Shown piece after piece: positions 42,468 to 51,025 of a stretch of DNA of 64,000 nt (positions within the stretch are counted from its first letter, which is position 1; every line of letters starts with the position of its first letter). The stretch is from VAZQ01 sp963827585 (lineage in GTDB: Bacteria > Pseudomonadota > Alphaproteobacteria > Rhizobiales > Xanthobacteraceae), in contig CAWHCK010000060.1 in assembly GCA_963827585.1 (NCBI GenBank), positions 1-64,000 on the forward strand. Direction: 5' to 3'. The position numbers and the translations under genes are program-made. The notes beneath the pieces were generated by a model, which had not been told where the DNA came from, did not search any database, and worked only from the letters and a program-made list of their open reading frames with translations.

Positions 42468-42932
42468 TCAGGTCTTATTGAGAATGTCCTTTTGCAGCGC
42501 GACGATCATCTCGACCAGGCGGCGCCAGACCTTCTCCATGAAAGTCATGACCTTGTTGAGATCGGCATCGCTGGGCAATTGCAGGCGCGGTTCCTCCGGC
42601 TTGGCAGCGGGAGCCTCCGGCTTGACGATGCCCGGCAGCGGCAGATTGCGCGCGATGAGTTCCCTCTTGAGCGTGACGTTCTCGCCTTGCAGACGGGCAA
42701 TCTCGGCCTCGAGCGCGCCGCGCTCGTCCGGCACCGCCTGACAAGACCACCCAACAGGGCGGCGGGTGCAGGTCGACACTTGGCCGGTGCGCCCGTCAAG
42801 CCGCAAATAGCCATCATCCATGCGGTTGAAAGTGTATCGCGCGTCGTCGCTTTCCGGCGGCGGGCTTTGCGCCCAAGCCGGCGGCCCTGCGAATGCAAGC
42901 GCGGCGGCGATAAACAGGGCCATGCGGATCAT
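42468..42932 (-). CDS. Secreted coiled-coil hypothetical protein
   Basis: The product has 154 residues; ATG 42932 is preceded by GGAG. MIRMALFIAAALAFAGPPAW is a signal peptide (cleavage near AWA-Q). A small domain RYTFNRMDDGYLRLDGRTGQ, then VSTCTRRPVGWSCQAVPDE, has two cysteines and is seen in other alphaproteobacterial periplasmic proteins. A helical heptad segment ALEAEIARLQGENVTLKREL follows, then a Pro-rich linker and a final amphipathic helix. Function is unknown. It is divergent from the atp operon. Confidence 0.7.
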   Translation of the reverse strand: MIRMALFIAAALAFAGPPAWAQSPPPESDDARYTFNRMDDGYLRLDGRTGQVSTCTRRPVGWSCQAVPDERGALEAEIARLQGENVTLKRELIARNLPLPGIVKPEAPAAKPEEPRLQLPSDADLNKVMTFMEKVWRRLVEMIVALQKDILNKT

Positions 42933-43287
42933 GAGAGCACTCCTTGCATTGCCGTGAATAGACGATAGCTCTGCGGCGGTGCGATGGCGTTCGGCGTCGC
43001 CGAGGCAACGCGGCACTATCTGAGCAAAGGTTACCACCGAGCCTTTCAAAGAAGGAGCCGCAACGATACCGTGCGGCGCACCGGCGATGCCCTTTAACCC
43101 GCGGCCGGGAGCGGCCAAGGAGCCCACAATGTGCCGTCCGGCAGCGCGGCGATTTGCTTCATTTTCAGTAGCTTACCGCAATTGCACCAATTCTTCAACT
43201 CATCTGGACCCAGTCAGTATGGTCCGCGCGGCCTTGGGGCGGCGGAACTGTCGCGATCCTGCCTGAACCGTCGCGGGTGTCGAAAGC
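42933..43287. other. Intergenic region carrying the atp promoter
   Basis: It holds divergent leaders for the secreted coiled-coil gene and the ATP synthase operon. No gene, perfect -35/-10 pair or repeat was recognised. An AT-richer patch lies at 43150-43200, where the promoter of the F0 operon would be expected. Confidence 0.4.
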
Positions 43288-43662
43288 ATGGCCGACGACG
43301 CGCGCGAAAAGCACGATCGCGAACAACCGCCGGCTGACGAGGCTGCGCTCTCCGCGAGGTTCAAGCGTCTCGGCGAACGGCTCGGCCACGTCCACCCCGA
43401 CCGTCCCCCCGAAAGTACGGGTCAACGTCCAACCGCCGATCCGTCGGCGGTCGCCCGCGGCTTTCGGCTCTCGACCGAGCTCGTCGCCGCGGTTTTGGTC
43501 GGCGCCGCCATCGGCTGGCTGATCGATCGCTGGCTCGGAATCTCGCCGTGGGGGATGATCGTGTTTCTGCTGCTCGGCTTCACCGCGGGTGTTCTCAACG
43601 TGATGCGGGCAGCGGGGGTGGTTCCGAGCAACACATTGGACCCGCCCGGTTCGAAGCAGTGA
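43288..43662 (+). CDS. atpI: ATP synthase protein I
   Basis: The product has 124 residues. The N-terminal half is polar and charged (ADEAALSARFKRLGERLGHV). Two membrane helices follow: STELVAAVLVGAAIGWLIDR and WGMIVFLLLGFTAGVLNVMR. This matches AtpI of rhizobia, a small inner-membrane assembly factor for the c-ring and F0. It is first gene of atpI-atpB-atpE-atpF'-atpF. The F1 genes are not in the window, as usual for Hyphomicrobiales. Confidence 0.9.
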   Translation: MADDAREKHDREQPPADEAALSARFKRLGERLGHVHPDRPPESTGQRPTADPSAVARGFRLSTELVAAVLVGAAIGWLIDRWLGISPWGMIVFLLLGFTAGVLNVMRAAGVVPSNTLDPPGSKQ

Positions 43663-43721
43663 GGAAGACCGCGCTCGCATGACGTGCGCCGCGCGGTCGC
43701 GATGAAGGACCTGATCCGGTC

Positions 43722-44468
43722 ATGGATCCCATTCACCAGTTCGAGATCAAGAACTTCTTTCCGATTGCCCGCATCGGCGGAATCGAGATTGCCTTCACGA
43801 ACTCCGCCCTGTTCATGCTGATCGGGCTCTCGCTGATCCTCCTGCTGATGATCGGCGCCACCGGTCAGCGCGCCCTGGTGCCCGGACGCCTCCAGTCGGT
43901 CGCCGAAATGTCCTACGAGTTCGTCGCGACCACGCTGCGAAACACCGCCGGCACGGAGGGCATGAAATTCTTCCCGCTGGTGTTCTCGCTCTTCATGTTC
44001 ATCCTGGTTCTGAACGTGATCGGAATCATTCCCTACACCTTCACGGTTACCAGCCACATCATCATCACGGTTGCGCTTGCTCTGCTCGTCTTTTTTACGG
44101 TGCTGATCTACGGCTTCTGGAAGAACGGTCTGCGCTTCTTCAAGCTGTTCGTTCCGAGCGGGATCCCGATTTACATCCTGCCGTTGGTGACTTTCATCGA
44201 GGTACTGTCGTTCCTGTCGCGGCCGGTCTCGCATAGCGTGCGGCTGTTCGCCAATATGCTGGCCGGTCACATCACCCTGAAGGTCTTCGGCGGCTTCGTG
44301 ACCATGCTGGGCGCGTTGGGTTTCCTCGGTTGGCTCGGCGCCATCCTGCCGCTCGGCCTCACCGTCGCCCTCACCGCACTCGAGCTGCTGGTGGCATTCC
44401 TGCAGGCCTATGTCTTTGCGATCCTCACCTGCATCTACCTCAACGATGCGATCCACCCGGGCCACTAA
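43722..44468 (+). CDS. atpB: F0F1 ATP synthase subunit a
   Basis: The product has 248 residues with five to six membrane helices. The conserved proton-path arginine helix is LSRPVSHSVRLFANMLAGH ITL, and the last helix ALELLVAFLQAYVFAILTCI YLNDA carries the Glu/Gln/Tyr residues of the exit half-channel. This is the static partner of the c-ring. AAGGAC precedes ATG 43722. It lies 59 bp after atpI. Confidence 0.97.
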   Translation: MDPIHQFEIKNFFPIARIGGIEIAFTNSALFMLIGLSLILLLMIGATGQRALVPGRLQSVAEMSYEFVATTLRNTAGTEGMKFFPLVFSLFMFILVLNVIGIIPYTFTVTSHIIITVALALLVFFTVLIYGFWKNGLRFFKLFVPSGIPIYILPLVTFIEVLSFLSRPVSHSVRLFANMLAGHITLKVFGGFVTMLGALGFLGWLGAILPLGLTVALTALELLVAFLQAYVFAILTCIYLNDAIHPGH

Positions 44469-44504
44469 CGTGCCCCTCGTCAAACCTGGAAAAGGAGCTT
44501 TCTC

Positions 44505-44732
44505 ATGGATCCTCAAGCCGCGAAGATGATCGGCGCCGGCATTGCCTGCATCGGCATGGGCGGGGCCGGCGTGGGCGTCGGCACGATCTTCGGCCACTAT
44601 CTCGCCGCCGCGCTGCGCAACCCGTCGGCCGCCCAGGGCCAGTTCGGCAACCTGATTTTCGGTTTCGCGGTGACCGAGGCGCTCGGCATCTTCTCGTTGT
44701 TGATTGCGCTGTTGCTGCTGTTTGCCCTCTAG
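44505..44732 (+). CDS. atpE: F0F1 ATP synthase subunit c
   Basis: The product is a 75-residue hairpin. The first helix KMIGAGIACIGMGGAGVGVG has the glycine-rich packing motif. The loop is LRNPSAAQGQ. The second helix IFGFAVTEALGIFSLLIALL carries the proton-binding Glu in FAVTEALG. AAAAGGAG precedes the ATG. It is an inner-membrane ring component with normal length for the order. Confidence 0.97.
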   Translation: MDPQAAKMIGAGIACIGMGGAGVGVGTIFGHYLAAALRNPSAAQGQFGNLIFGFAVTEALGIFSLLIALLLLFAL

Positions 44733-44798
44733 CATTCAGCAATCGATCCCGCACGCGGGCGGCATCGTACCGCCGCGCAGGACTGGGGAGTTGTGGCG

Positions 44799-45353
44799 AT
44801 GGCTCAGAAGGGCGCACAGCCCATTGCAACGGTGGAGCATATTCCGCAAAGCGAGCATGGTCGCGGCTTCCCGCCATTCGACGCCCAGACCTTCGCCTCC
44901 CAGCTGTTCTGGCTCGCGCTCGCCTTTATCGCGCTTTATCTGTTGATGTCGCGGATCGCCTTGCCGCGCGTTGCGTCGATCCTGGAAGCACGCCGCCAGC
45001 ACGTCGACAGCAACCTTGCGGAGGCGCAACGCCTCAAGGGCGCATCCGACGCCGCTATTGCGGCGCATGAGAAGGCCCTCGCGGAGGCACGCGGGCGCGC
45101 TCAAACGCTCGCCAATGAAACACGCGAAAAGGCGGCGGCAGCAGCCGAGGCTCGTCGCAAAGAGGTGGATGCGAAGCTCCATGCCCATATCGCCGAAGCG
45201 GAAAAGATCATTGTCGCAAAGCGAGCGGCGGCGATGGCGAATGTACGCGGCATCGCAAGCGAGACTGCGCCCACCATCGTCGAGCGGCTGACCGGCATCC
45301 CGCCGGCGAGCGAAGCAGTCGCCGAAGCCGTCAACAATGTGCTCAAGCGCTGA
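44799..45353 (+). CDS. F0F1 ATP synthase subunit b' (second stator subunit)
   Basis: The product has 184 residues. GGGGAG lies 8 bases before ATG 44799, which I prefer to the in-frame GTG at 44793. One membrane helix, LFWLALAFIALYLLMSRIAL, is followed by a long charged coiled coil (SNLAEAQRLKGASDAAIAAH EKALAEARGRAQ). It forms the peripheral stalk with subunit b. The extended N-terminal segment ATVEHIPQSEHGRGFPPFDA is typical of b' in rhizobia. Confidence 0.92.
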   Translation: MAQKGAQPIATVEHIPQSEHGRGFPPFDAQTFASQLFWLALAFIALYLLMSRIALPRVASILEARRQHVDSNLAEAQRLKGASDAAIAAHEKALAEARGRAQTLANETREKAAAAAEARRKEVDAKLHAHIAEAEKIIVAKRAAAMANVRGIASETAPTIVERLTGIPPASEAVAEAVNNVLKR

Positions 45354-45361
45354 GGACGCCG

Positions 45362-45844
45362 ATGTTCGAGGCTGAATTCTGGGTCGCCGTCTCCTTCGTT
45401 ATCTTCGTTGGCGTGCTCGGCTATTTCGGGGTGCACAAGCTCTTGCTGAAAAGCATCGATGACCGCCGGGGACGTATCAAGGCGGAGCTTGAAGAGGCGC
45501 GCCGGCTCAAGGCGGAGGCGGAAGCGCTGTTTGCCACGTATCAACGCAAGCAGCAGGAGGCCGAGCACGAGGCGCAAGCAATCGTCGCCGGCGCCAAAAC
45601 CGAGGCGGAGCGGCTTGCCGCCGAAGCCGAGGCCAAGATCAAGGAGTTCGTCGAGCGGCGCACCAAGATGGCGGAAAGCAAGATCGCTCAGGCCGAGGCT
45701 CAGGCGCTTGCCGACGTCCGCTCGGCCGCGGCCGAGGCCGCCGTCGCTGCCGCCGAGAGGATCCTCACTCACACCGTCAAGGACAAGGTGGCGGACGACC
45801 TCATCGCCAAGGGCATAGCGGATCTGAAGAGCAAGCTTAACTAA
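45362..45844 (+). CDS. atpF: F0F1 ATP synthase subunit b
   Basis: The product has 160 residues. One membrane helix near the N-terminus (EFWVAVSFVIFVGVLGYFGV) is followed by a coiled coil of about 110 residues (RIKAELEEARRLKAEAEALF, KAEAQALADVRSAA-like) and the C-terminal KVADDLIAKGIADLKSKLN. This is the stator stalk subunit. It starts 8 bp after the b' stop and is the last gene of the F0 operon. Confidence 0.95.
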   Translation: MFEAEFWVAVSFVIFVGVLGYFGVHKLLLKSIDDRRGRIKAELEEARRLKAEAEALFATYQRKQQEAEHEAQAIVAGAKTEAERLAAEAEAKIKEFVERRTKMAESKIAQAEAQALADVRSAAAEAAVAAAERILTHTVKDKVADDLIAKGIADLKSKLN

Positions 45845-45974
45845 GCGCGCTGCCTACGTTTGGTCGCTTGGGAGCCGTCATTTCCTGCCCCTTCCCTTGC
45901 AGTATCAATAAGCTGTGCAAAAAAGGACCACCGGCAGCGCGGCGCCCGACTTTTGCCACCAGCGAGCGATTCAT

Positions 45975-46676
45975 ATGCTGGCGTTAGTGATTCTGCCGGA
46001 GGGCGCGCTGGCGCGGGGTTCGGTGATCATATTCGATTGCAACGGAGTGTTGGTCGAAAGCGAACAAATCGCCGCCGCGGTCGCTGCGGAGGAATTCACG
46101 CGCATCGGAATTCCGATCACCCCCGAGCTCGTGACCCGATACTTCTTTGGGCGCCGCCCTGCCGACATGTTTGCCGCCGTCGAGTTGGCGAGCCGCCGCA
46201 AGCTGCCCGTGAGTTTCGACACCATCGTCGCGGCCGCAACCTTGAAGCGACTGCGTGTGGAATTGCGGGCCATGCCGCACGCCGCACGCGCCCTGACTTG
46301 GTTGCGCGGACCGAAATGCGTAGCCTCGTCCTCGGGCGGCGAACGGATCCGCGTAAGCCTGGAGACCACGGGGCTCGCACGGTTTTTCGATTTTCTGTTT
46401 TCAGCAAGTGACGTGCCGAACGGCAAGCCCGCGCCCGACCTTTTCCTGCACGCAGCCTCGCAGATGGGCGTTCAGGCCTCCGATTGCATCGTGGTCGAGG
46501 ATTTACCGGCTGGTGTAACCGCCGCCGCCGCCGCCGGGATGACCGCAGTCGGGTTTGTCGGCGGCAGCCACGCCGGTGCCCATCTCGGCGAGCAGCTCAC
46601 GGCGGCGGGGGCGCGCGCGATCGTAGCCGACCTGCGGCACTTGAAGGGCACTGTGGTCGCGCTCCGCGGGTGGTAG
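45975..46676 (+). CDS. HAD-superfamily hydrolase (phosphoglucomutase/phosphatase-like), altered motif I
   Basis: The product has 233 residues; a GTG just before VIIFDCNGVLVESE is an alternative start. Motif I reads FDCNGVLVESE, where the usual DxD second Asp is replaced by Asn. Motif II is CVASSSGGERI, motif III GKPAPDLFLHAA, and motif IV VVEDLPAGVTAA. The cap segment between (AAVAAEEFTRIGIPITPELV) is the alpha-helical subclass I type. The Asn would weaken the acid/base step of phosphatase chemistry, so specificity or activity may differ. It is downstream of the atp operon by 130 bp; no functional link is seen. Confidence 0.8.
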   Translation: MLALVILPEGALARGSVIIFDCNGVLVESEQIAAAVAAEEFTRIGIPITPELVTRYFFGRRPADMFAAVELASRRKLPVSFDTIVAAATLKRLRVELRAMPHAARALTWLRGPKCVASSSGGERIRVSLETTGLARFFDFLFSASDVPNGKPAPDLFLHAASQMGVQASDCIVVEDLPAGVTAAAAAGMTAVGFVGGSHAGAHLGEQLTAAGARAIVADLRHLKGTVVALRGW

Positions 46677-46691
46677 CGGGGACAGGCTGCT

Positions 46692-47381
46692 CTATTGCTG
46701 CCGCGGTGCCAGCTTTTTCGCGCTTTTTGCCGGCTTCTTCTCGTTCTTGTCGCCGATCTCGTCAAAGCCAACATAAATGACGTAGGCATCGAGCTCCGTG
46801 GCCGACGGCACCGGAAAGGTCAGACCTTCCTCGATATCGACGAATTGGATATGGGTCTGATCCTGCCCAACCATCACCGGAATCCGCTTGAATTTGGTCA
46901 CAATGGTCTTGGGTTGTGCGCCCTCGCGCACCACCGCGTAGCGGAGCGGGACGTCGATCTGGCCTGGACCTCCCATGGGTCCGAGTATGACGCGGCCTTG
47001 AACGCCGACCTTGATGGTCATTACGCCGGCTTGTACTGCGCATTCGCGGGCGGTCTGGCCGAAGGAGAGCTGATAGCGCAGGTCGCCGGCGGTTGCTTGC
47101 GCGGTCTTGGCGGCGATTTCCAGCGTCGACGCTCCGGTGCGGATGTCTACGCCCGGACATTCGATATCCGGCGCGGAGGGCGTCGGCGATGCCGGTTGGC
47201 TCACACCCGGCTTTGCGCTGGAGAAGAAGCCGGAGATCCGGCTGCTCCACGAGGGCGAGCTATTATCGGACGAGCCGATGCTGGAGGCCAGCGAGCAGCC
47301 CGACAGCACCACGGCACCGACAACCCCCACCATTGCGCGGGCCGCGCCGCGCTTTCCCTCGTCGTCACTCCCCGGACGCAT
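46692..47381 (-). CDS. Putative lipoprotein of unknown function
   Basis: The product has 229 residues. The N-terminus carries MVGVVGAVVLSGCSLASSIG, a signal peptide with a lipobox (VLSGC), so it should be lipid-anchored. A low-complexity Ser/Pro linker leads to a C-terminal domain with IECPGVDIRTGASTLEIAAK, RYQLSFGQTARECAVQAGVM and QGRVILGPMGGPGQIDVPLR, beta-rich with two cysteines. This layout is conserved in alphaproteobacterial lipoproteins of unknown role. The tail is lysine-rich (DKNEKKPAKSAKKLAPRQQ). Confidence 0.75.
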   Translation of the reverse strand: MRPGSDDEGKRGAARAMVGVVGAVVLSGCSLASSIGSSDNSSPSWSSRISGFFSSAKPGVSQPASPTPSAPDIECPGVDIRTGASTLEIAAKTAQATAGDLRYQLSFGQTARECAVQAGVMTIKVGVQGRVILGPMGGPGQIDVPLRYAVVREGAQPKTIVTKFKRIPVMVGQDQTHIQFVDIEEGLTFPVPSATELDAYVIYVGFDEIGDKNEKKPAKSAKKLAPRQQ

Positions 47382-47435
47382 TGAAATTACTCGGCTTTTT
47401 CCCCCAAAGATCTCATTTCCGGTGCCTTATAGACA

Positions 47436-48062
47436 TCAAACCGTGGCAGCCCCAAGGCCGCCTCGCTCTTTGGGCCAAGGCGACGGGTCGTCTTTGAGCC
47501 GGGCATAGAGCAAGTGATCCTGCCAGATCCCGTCGATGCAAAGATATTGCCGGGCAAAGCCCTCGCGCTTGAAACCGGTCTTCTCCAGCAGTCGAACCGA
47601 CGCGACATTGGCCGGGATGCACGCGGCCTCGACCCGGTGAAGCTTCAGCGTCCCGAACGTGAAGGGAATGATGGCATTGACCGCAGCGGTCATATGGCCC
47701 TGGCGCGCATAGGCAGCACCCATCCAATAGCCGAGGCTCCCCGCCTGGGCACATCCCCGACGAATGTTGGCGAGGGTCAATCCGCCAAGGAGAACATCGT
47801 CGTACTTGCGGAAAACGAAGAAAGCATAGGCGAGATCGCTGCGCTGATCTTCCGAATAGCGCTTGATGCGGCGGCGAAAGGATGCTCGCGTGAGGTCGTC
47901 GGCAGGCCAAGTCGGCTCCCATGGCGTGAGGAAATCGCGGCTCGCTTCGCGCAACGCCATCCACTCGGCACAATCTGACATCTGCGGCGCCCGCAGCACG
48001 ACGCCGTCGCCTGCGATGGCGGGCATCGGGTCCGACAAGCTGACGGTACGGAAGAATGCCAT
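47436..48062 (-). CDS. GNAT family N-acetyltransferase (RimJ-like)
   Basis: The product has 208 residues with the GNAT fold: VVLRAPQMSDCAEWMALREA, then FVFRKYDDVLLGGLTLANIR, the acetyl-CoA loop segment LGYWMGAAYARQGHMTAAVN, LHRVEAACIPANVASVRLLE and KTGFKREGFARQYLCIDG. This is the RimJ/RimL-like subgroup that acetylates protein N-termini, and it is often annotated as ribosomal-protein-alanine acetyltransferase. The true substrate is untested. It is downstream of the M16 peptidase on the same strand with a 95-bp gap, as is usual in rhizobial genomes. Confidence 0.88.
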   Translation of the reverse strand: MAFFRTVSLSDPMPAIAGDGVVLRAPQMSDCAEWMALREASRDFLTPWEPTWPADDLTRASFRRRIKRYSEDQRSDLAYAFFVFRKYDDVLLGGLTLANIRRGCAQAGSLGYWMGAAYARQGHMTAAVNAIIPFTFGTLKLHRVEAACIPANVASVRLLEKTGFKREGFARQYLCIDGIWQDHLLYARLKDDPSPWPKERGGLGAATV

Positions 48063-48157
48063 GGGAATCAGCCATCAGACGATGGAAGACGGACGACCAC
48101 GAATGGAGCGCTGTTTCTGTACTCCCTCGCCCATCATCCGTCGTCGATCATCCGGCT

Positions 48158-49432
48158 TTACGCCGCCCGGCGCACGAGACTGTCGGCGATGGTGACGGCG
48201 CTTTCAAGCCCGCCGCCGCCGGGACCGAGCGCGGCGACAGCGGGCCGTCCGCGCGCTATCAAGGCGCGACCGGCAGCACGGGTACTTTCGATCGTCACGG
48301 CTTCAATCTTTGCAACAAGCTCGTCGAGCGGGATAGGACGACCCCAATGCAGCAGCTGGCGCGCAAGCTGCTCGGCGCGCGCGCTCGAACTCTCGAGCGC
48401 CATCAGCAAGCCCGCCTTCATCTGTGCCTTTGCTCGCGCGACTTCGGCCTCGTTGATGGTCTCGGCCGCGGCATGGATTTCGCCCACCACGACGCGCATC
48501 AATTCGGCGACATCTGCGGCGTCGGTCCCGGCATAGAGACCGAACATTCCGGTATCCGAATAAGGCGCATGGAACGCGTAGATCGCATAGCACAGGCCGC
48601 GCTGCTCGCGGATCTCTTGGAACAGGCGTGAGGACATGCCGCCCCCGAGCACGTTGGCGAACACCTGCAGGCTGTAGAGGTTCGGATCGAGCTGCGATAA
48701 CCCATGCATGGCCAGCGCGATGTGCACCTGCTCGAGATCGCGCGCCTCGATGCGGGCGCCGCCGACGAAGCGCGCGGGCTCCGCCGACGGCGGCCGCGGG
48801 CCGGTGAAACTCGCGAACAGTCGTCCGGACTCGGCTACGACGGCGTGGTGCTCCACGGCACCCGTCGCCGCGATCACCATCTCCGGACCCCGATAGTTGC
48901 GCGTGAGATAGGCGGCAAGCCGCGTGCGATCGAACGAGCGCACCGTTGCCGGCGTGCCGAGGATCGAGCGGCCCATCGGCTGGCCGGCGAAGGCGGTCTC
49001 CTGCAGCCGGTCCCAGATCAGATCGTCGGGGGTGTCCTCAACCGCCCCGATCTCCTGCACGATGACGTTCTGCTCGCGCCGGAGCTCGTCAGGATCGAAT
49101 GAGGGGTGAGCCAGGATGTCCGACAGGACGTCGAGCGCGAGCGGCACGTCGGCTCGCAGGACGCGCGCATAATAGGCGGTCGTCTCGATCGACGTTGCGG
49201 CGTTGAGATCACCGCCGACCGCCTCGATCTCCTCCGCGATTTGGCGAGCCGTGCGTCGTGATGTGCCTTTGAACGCCATGTGCTCGAGGAGATGGGAGAT
49301 GCCGTGCTCGTCCGGCTGCTCGTCGCGGCTGCCGGAACCGACCCACACCCCAAGGGAAGCAGTCTCCAAATGCGGCATCGCGTCGGTCACGATGACAAGG
49401 CCGGAGGGAAGGCGCGTGACTTCGACGCTCAT
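48158..49432 (-). CDS. M16 family zinc peptidase (mitochondrial processing peptidase-like)
   Basis: The product has 424 residues. ATG 49432 overlaps the thrC stop by four bases (ATGA). The inverted zinc motif HxxEH is HLLEHMAFKG (H47, E50, H51), with the distal Glu in the helix EIEAVGGDLNAATSIETTAY. The second half (VHIALAMHGLSQLDPNLYSL, NVLGGGMSSRLFQEIREQRG) is the inactive-like C-terminal domain with the conserved R/Y-type clamp. Length fits the bacterial PepR group, closest relatives of mitochondrial processing peptidase beta. It is probably cytosolic or periplasmic; no signal peptide is seen. It is coupled to thrC. Confidence 0.92.
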   Translation of the reverse strand: MSVEVTRLPSGLVIVTDAMPHLETASLGVWVGSGSRDEQPDEHGISHLLEHMAFKGTSRRTARQIAEEIEAVGGDLNAATSIETTAYYARVLRADVPLALDVLSDILAHPSFDPDELRREQNVIVQEIGAVEDTPDDLIWDRLQETAFAGQPMGRSILGTPATVRSFDRTRLAAYLTRNYRGPEMVIAATGAVEHHAVVAESGRLFASFTGPRPPSAEPARFVGGARIEARDLEQVHIALAMHGLSQLDPNLYSLQVFANVLGGGMSSRLFQEIREQRGLCYAIYAFHAPYSDTGMFGLYAGTDAADVAELMRVVVGEIHAAAETINEAEVARAKAQMKAGLLMALESSSARAEQLARQLLHWGRPIPLDELVAKIEAVTIESTRAAGRALIARGRPAVAALGPGGGGLESAVTIADSLVRRAA

Positions 49433-50844
49433 GCGGCGGCTCCTTCGTGTGCAGCACGACTGAATGAGAGGATATGACGCTCGACCGCCATCTGATCGGC
49501 CGGCAGCGTGGTGACGCGCTCCGGTCGCTGATCCAGATCGGCAAGCCAAGCGGGCAGCGGCGGCCGTACGCCGCAAGCCGCCTCAACGGTAGCGGGAAAC
49601 TTGGCCGGGTGGGCCGTCGCAAGCACGACCATGGGGACCAATGGATCGCGGACTTCCTTCTCAGCCACCGCGACGCCCACGGCCGTGTGGGGATCGACGA
49701 AATGCCCGGTCTCCCGCAACATGGTGCGGATGGTCGCCGCGGTCTCGTCCTCGTCGGCGCGATCAGCGGAGAACGCGGCGCGGATCCCTGAAAGTGCGCG
49801 CGCCGAGAGCGCAAACTGGCGCGACTGAGCGAGCGAGGCCATCAACTCCCGCACCGCGCGGCCATCGCAGCCGTTGACGTCGAATACCAGACGCTCGAAG
49901 TTCGACGCCACCTGGATGTCCATCGACGGCGAAGACGTGGCGACCACCTCGCGTACATCGTAGGTGCCGGTCGCAATCGCACGGGTAAGGATGTCATTCA
50001 CATTGGTGGCGATCACCAGACGGTCCACGGGCAGCCCCATGCAGCGCGCGACATAGCCCGCATAGACGTCGCCGAAATTGCCGGTCGGAACAGTGAAGGC
50101 AACCTTGCGGCGTGGCGAGCCGAGCGCGACGGCGGCGGTGAAGTAATAGACCACCTGGGCGACGATGCGCGCCCAGTTGATGGAATTCACACCGGAAAGC
50201 CGCGCCTGGTCGCGAAAGGCGTGATGGTTGAACATCGCCTTCACGATCGCCTGGCAATCGTCGAACGTGCCATCGATCGCCAGCGCTTGCACGTTGTCGT
50301 CGTTGGCCGTCGTCATCATCTTGCGCTGCACGTCGGAAATGCGACCTTGTGGAAACAGCACGAAAAGGTCGGCGCGCGCCCGACCGCGGAACGCTTCGAT
50401 CGCGGCCCCCCCGGTGTCGCCGGACGTCGCGACCACGGTGGTGGTGCGTTCCCCGCGCGCCGTGAGCACCTGGTCCATCAGCCGGCCGAGGAGCTGCATT
50501 GCCAGATCCTTGAACGCGAGCGTGGGCCCATGAAATAGCTCGAGCAAGAAATCGTTGGCCCCGAACTGCGTCAGCGGGGCGACCGCCGGATGGCGGAAAT
50601 TGCCGTAGGCCTCGCGCGTCAGGCGTGCGAGGTCATCGTCCGCGATACCGTCGCCGACGAACGGCCGCAGCACCTCGACCGCGACTTCTGCATACGGGCG
50701 GCCGGCAAAGCCCGCGATCGTTTCCGCATCGAGGCGCGGCCAGGTCGCGGGCACGTAGAGGCCGCCGTCGCGAGCAAGCCCCGCCAGCATCGCCTCGACG
50801 AAACCGAGCGGCGGGGCTTCGCCCCTGGTGGAAACATAGCGCAC
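49429..50844 (-). CDS. thrC: Threonine synthase
   Basis: This PLP enzyme converts O-phosphohomoserine to threonine, the last step of threonine synthesis. The product has 471 residues starting MRYVSTRGEAPPLGFVEAML. The lysine block is FHGPTLAFKDLAMQLLGRLM, the phosphate-binding loop VVATSGDTGGAAIEAF, and the remaining blocks NSINWARIVAQVVYYFTAAV and VPTGNFGDVYAGYVARCMGL are standard. The length matches the long (Proteobacterial/fungal-type) form. Its stop overlaps the M16 peptidase start, a pairing common in Hyphomicrobiales. It lies 181 bp downstream of SURF1 on the same strand. Confidence 0.96.
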   Translation of the reverse strand: MRYVSTRGEAPPLGFVEAMLAGLARDGGLYVPATWPRLDAETIAGFAGRPYAEVAVEVLRPFVGDGIADDDLARLTREAYGNFRHPAVAPLTQFGANDFLLELFHGPTLAFKDLAMQLLGRLMDQVLTARGERTTTVVATSGDTGGAAIEAFRGRARADLFVLFPQGRISDVQRKMMTTANDDNVQALAIDGTFDDCQAIVKAMFNHHAFRDQARLSGVNSINWARIVAQVVYYFTAAVALGSPRRKVAFTVPTGNFGDVYAGYVARCMGLPVDRLVIATNVNDILTRAIATGTYDVREVVATSSPSMDIQVASNFERLVFDVNGCDGRAVRELMASLAQSRQFALSARALSGIRAAFSADRADEDETAATIRTMLRETGHFVDPHTAVGVAVAEKEVRDPLVPMVVLATAHPAKFPATVEAACGVRPPLPAWLADLDQRPERVTTLPADQMAVERHILSFSRAAHEGAAA

Positions 50845-51025
50845 GGGCCTGGGGCTCCGATTGAGGCTGCACCGCCGGTGCGCCGGGCCTTGCTCGCCCG
50901 CCGGACAGACGATCTAACCTGCTGAATTCATTCAAGGTTCCCGGGGGAATGGAAGGCGCCGGGAAGCAACGGCGTGAACATAGTGGCAAGCCGCGGCTTC
51001 CACAAGGAAGGCGCTCACGGCCGGC

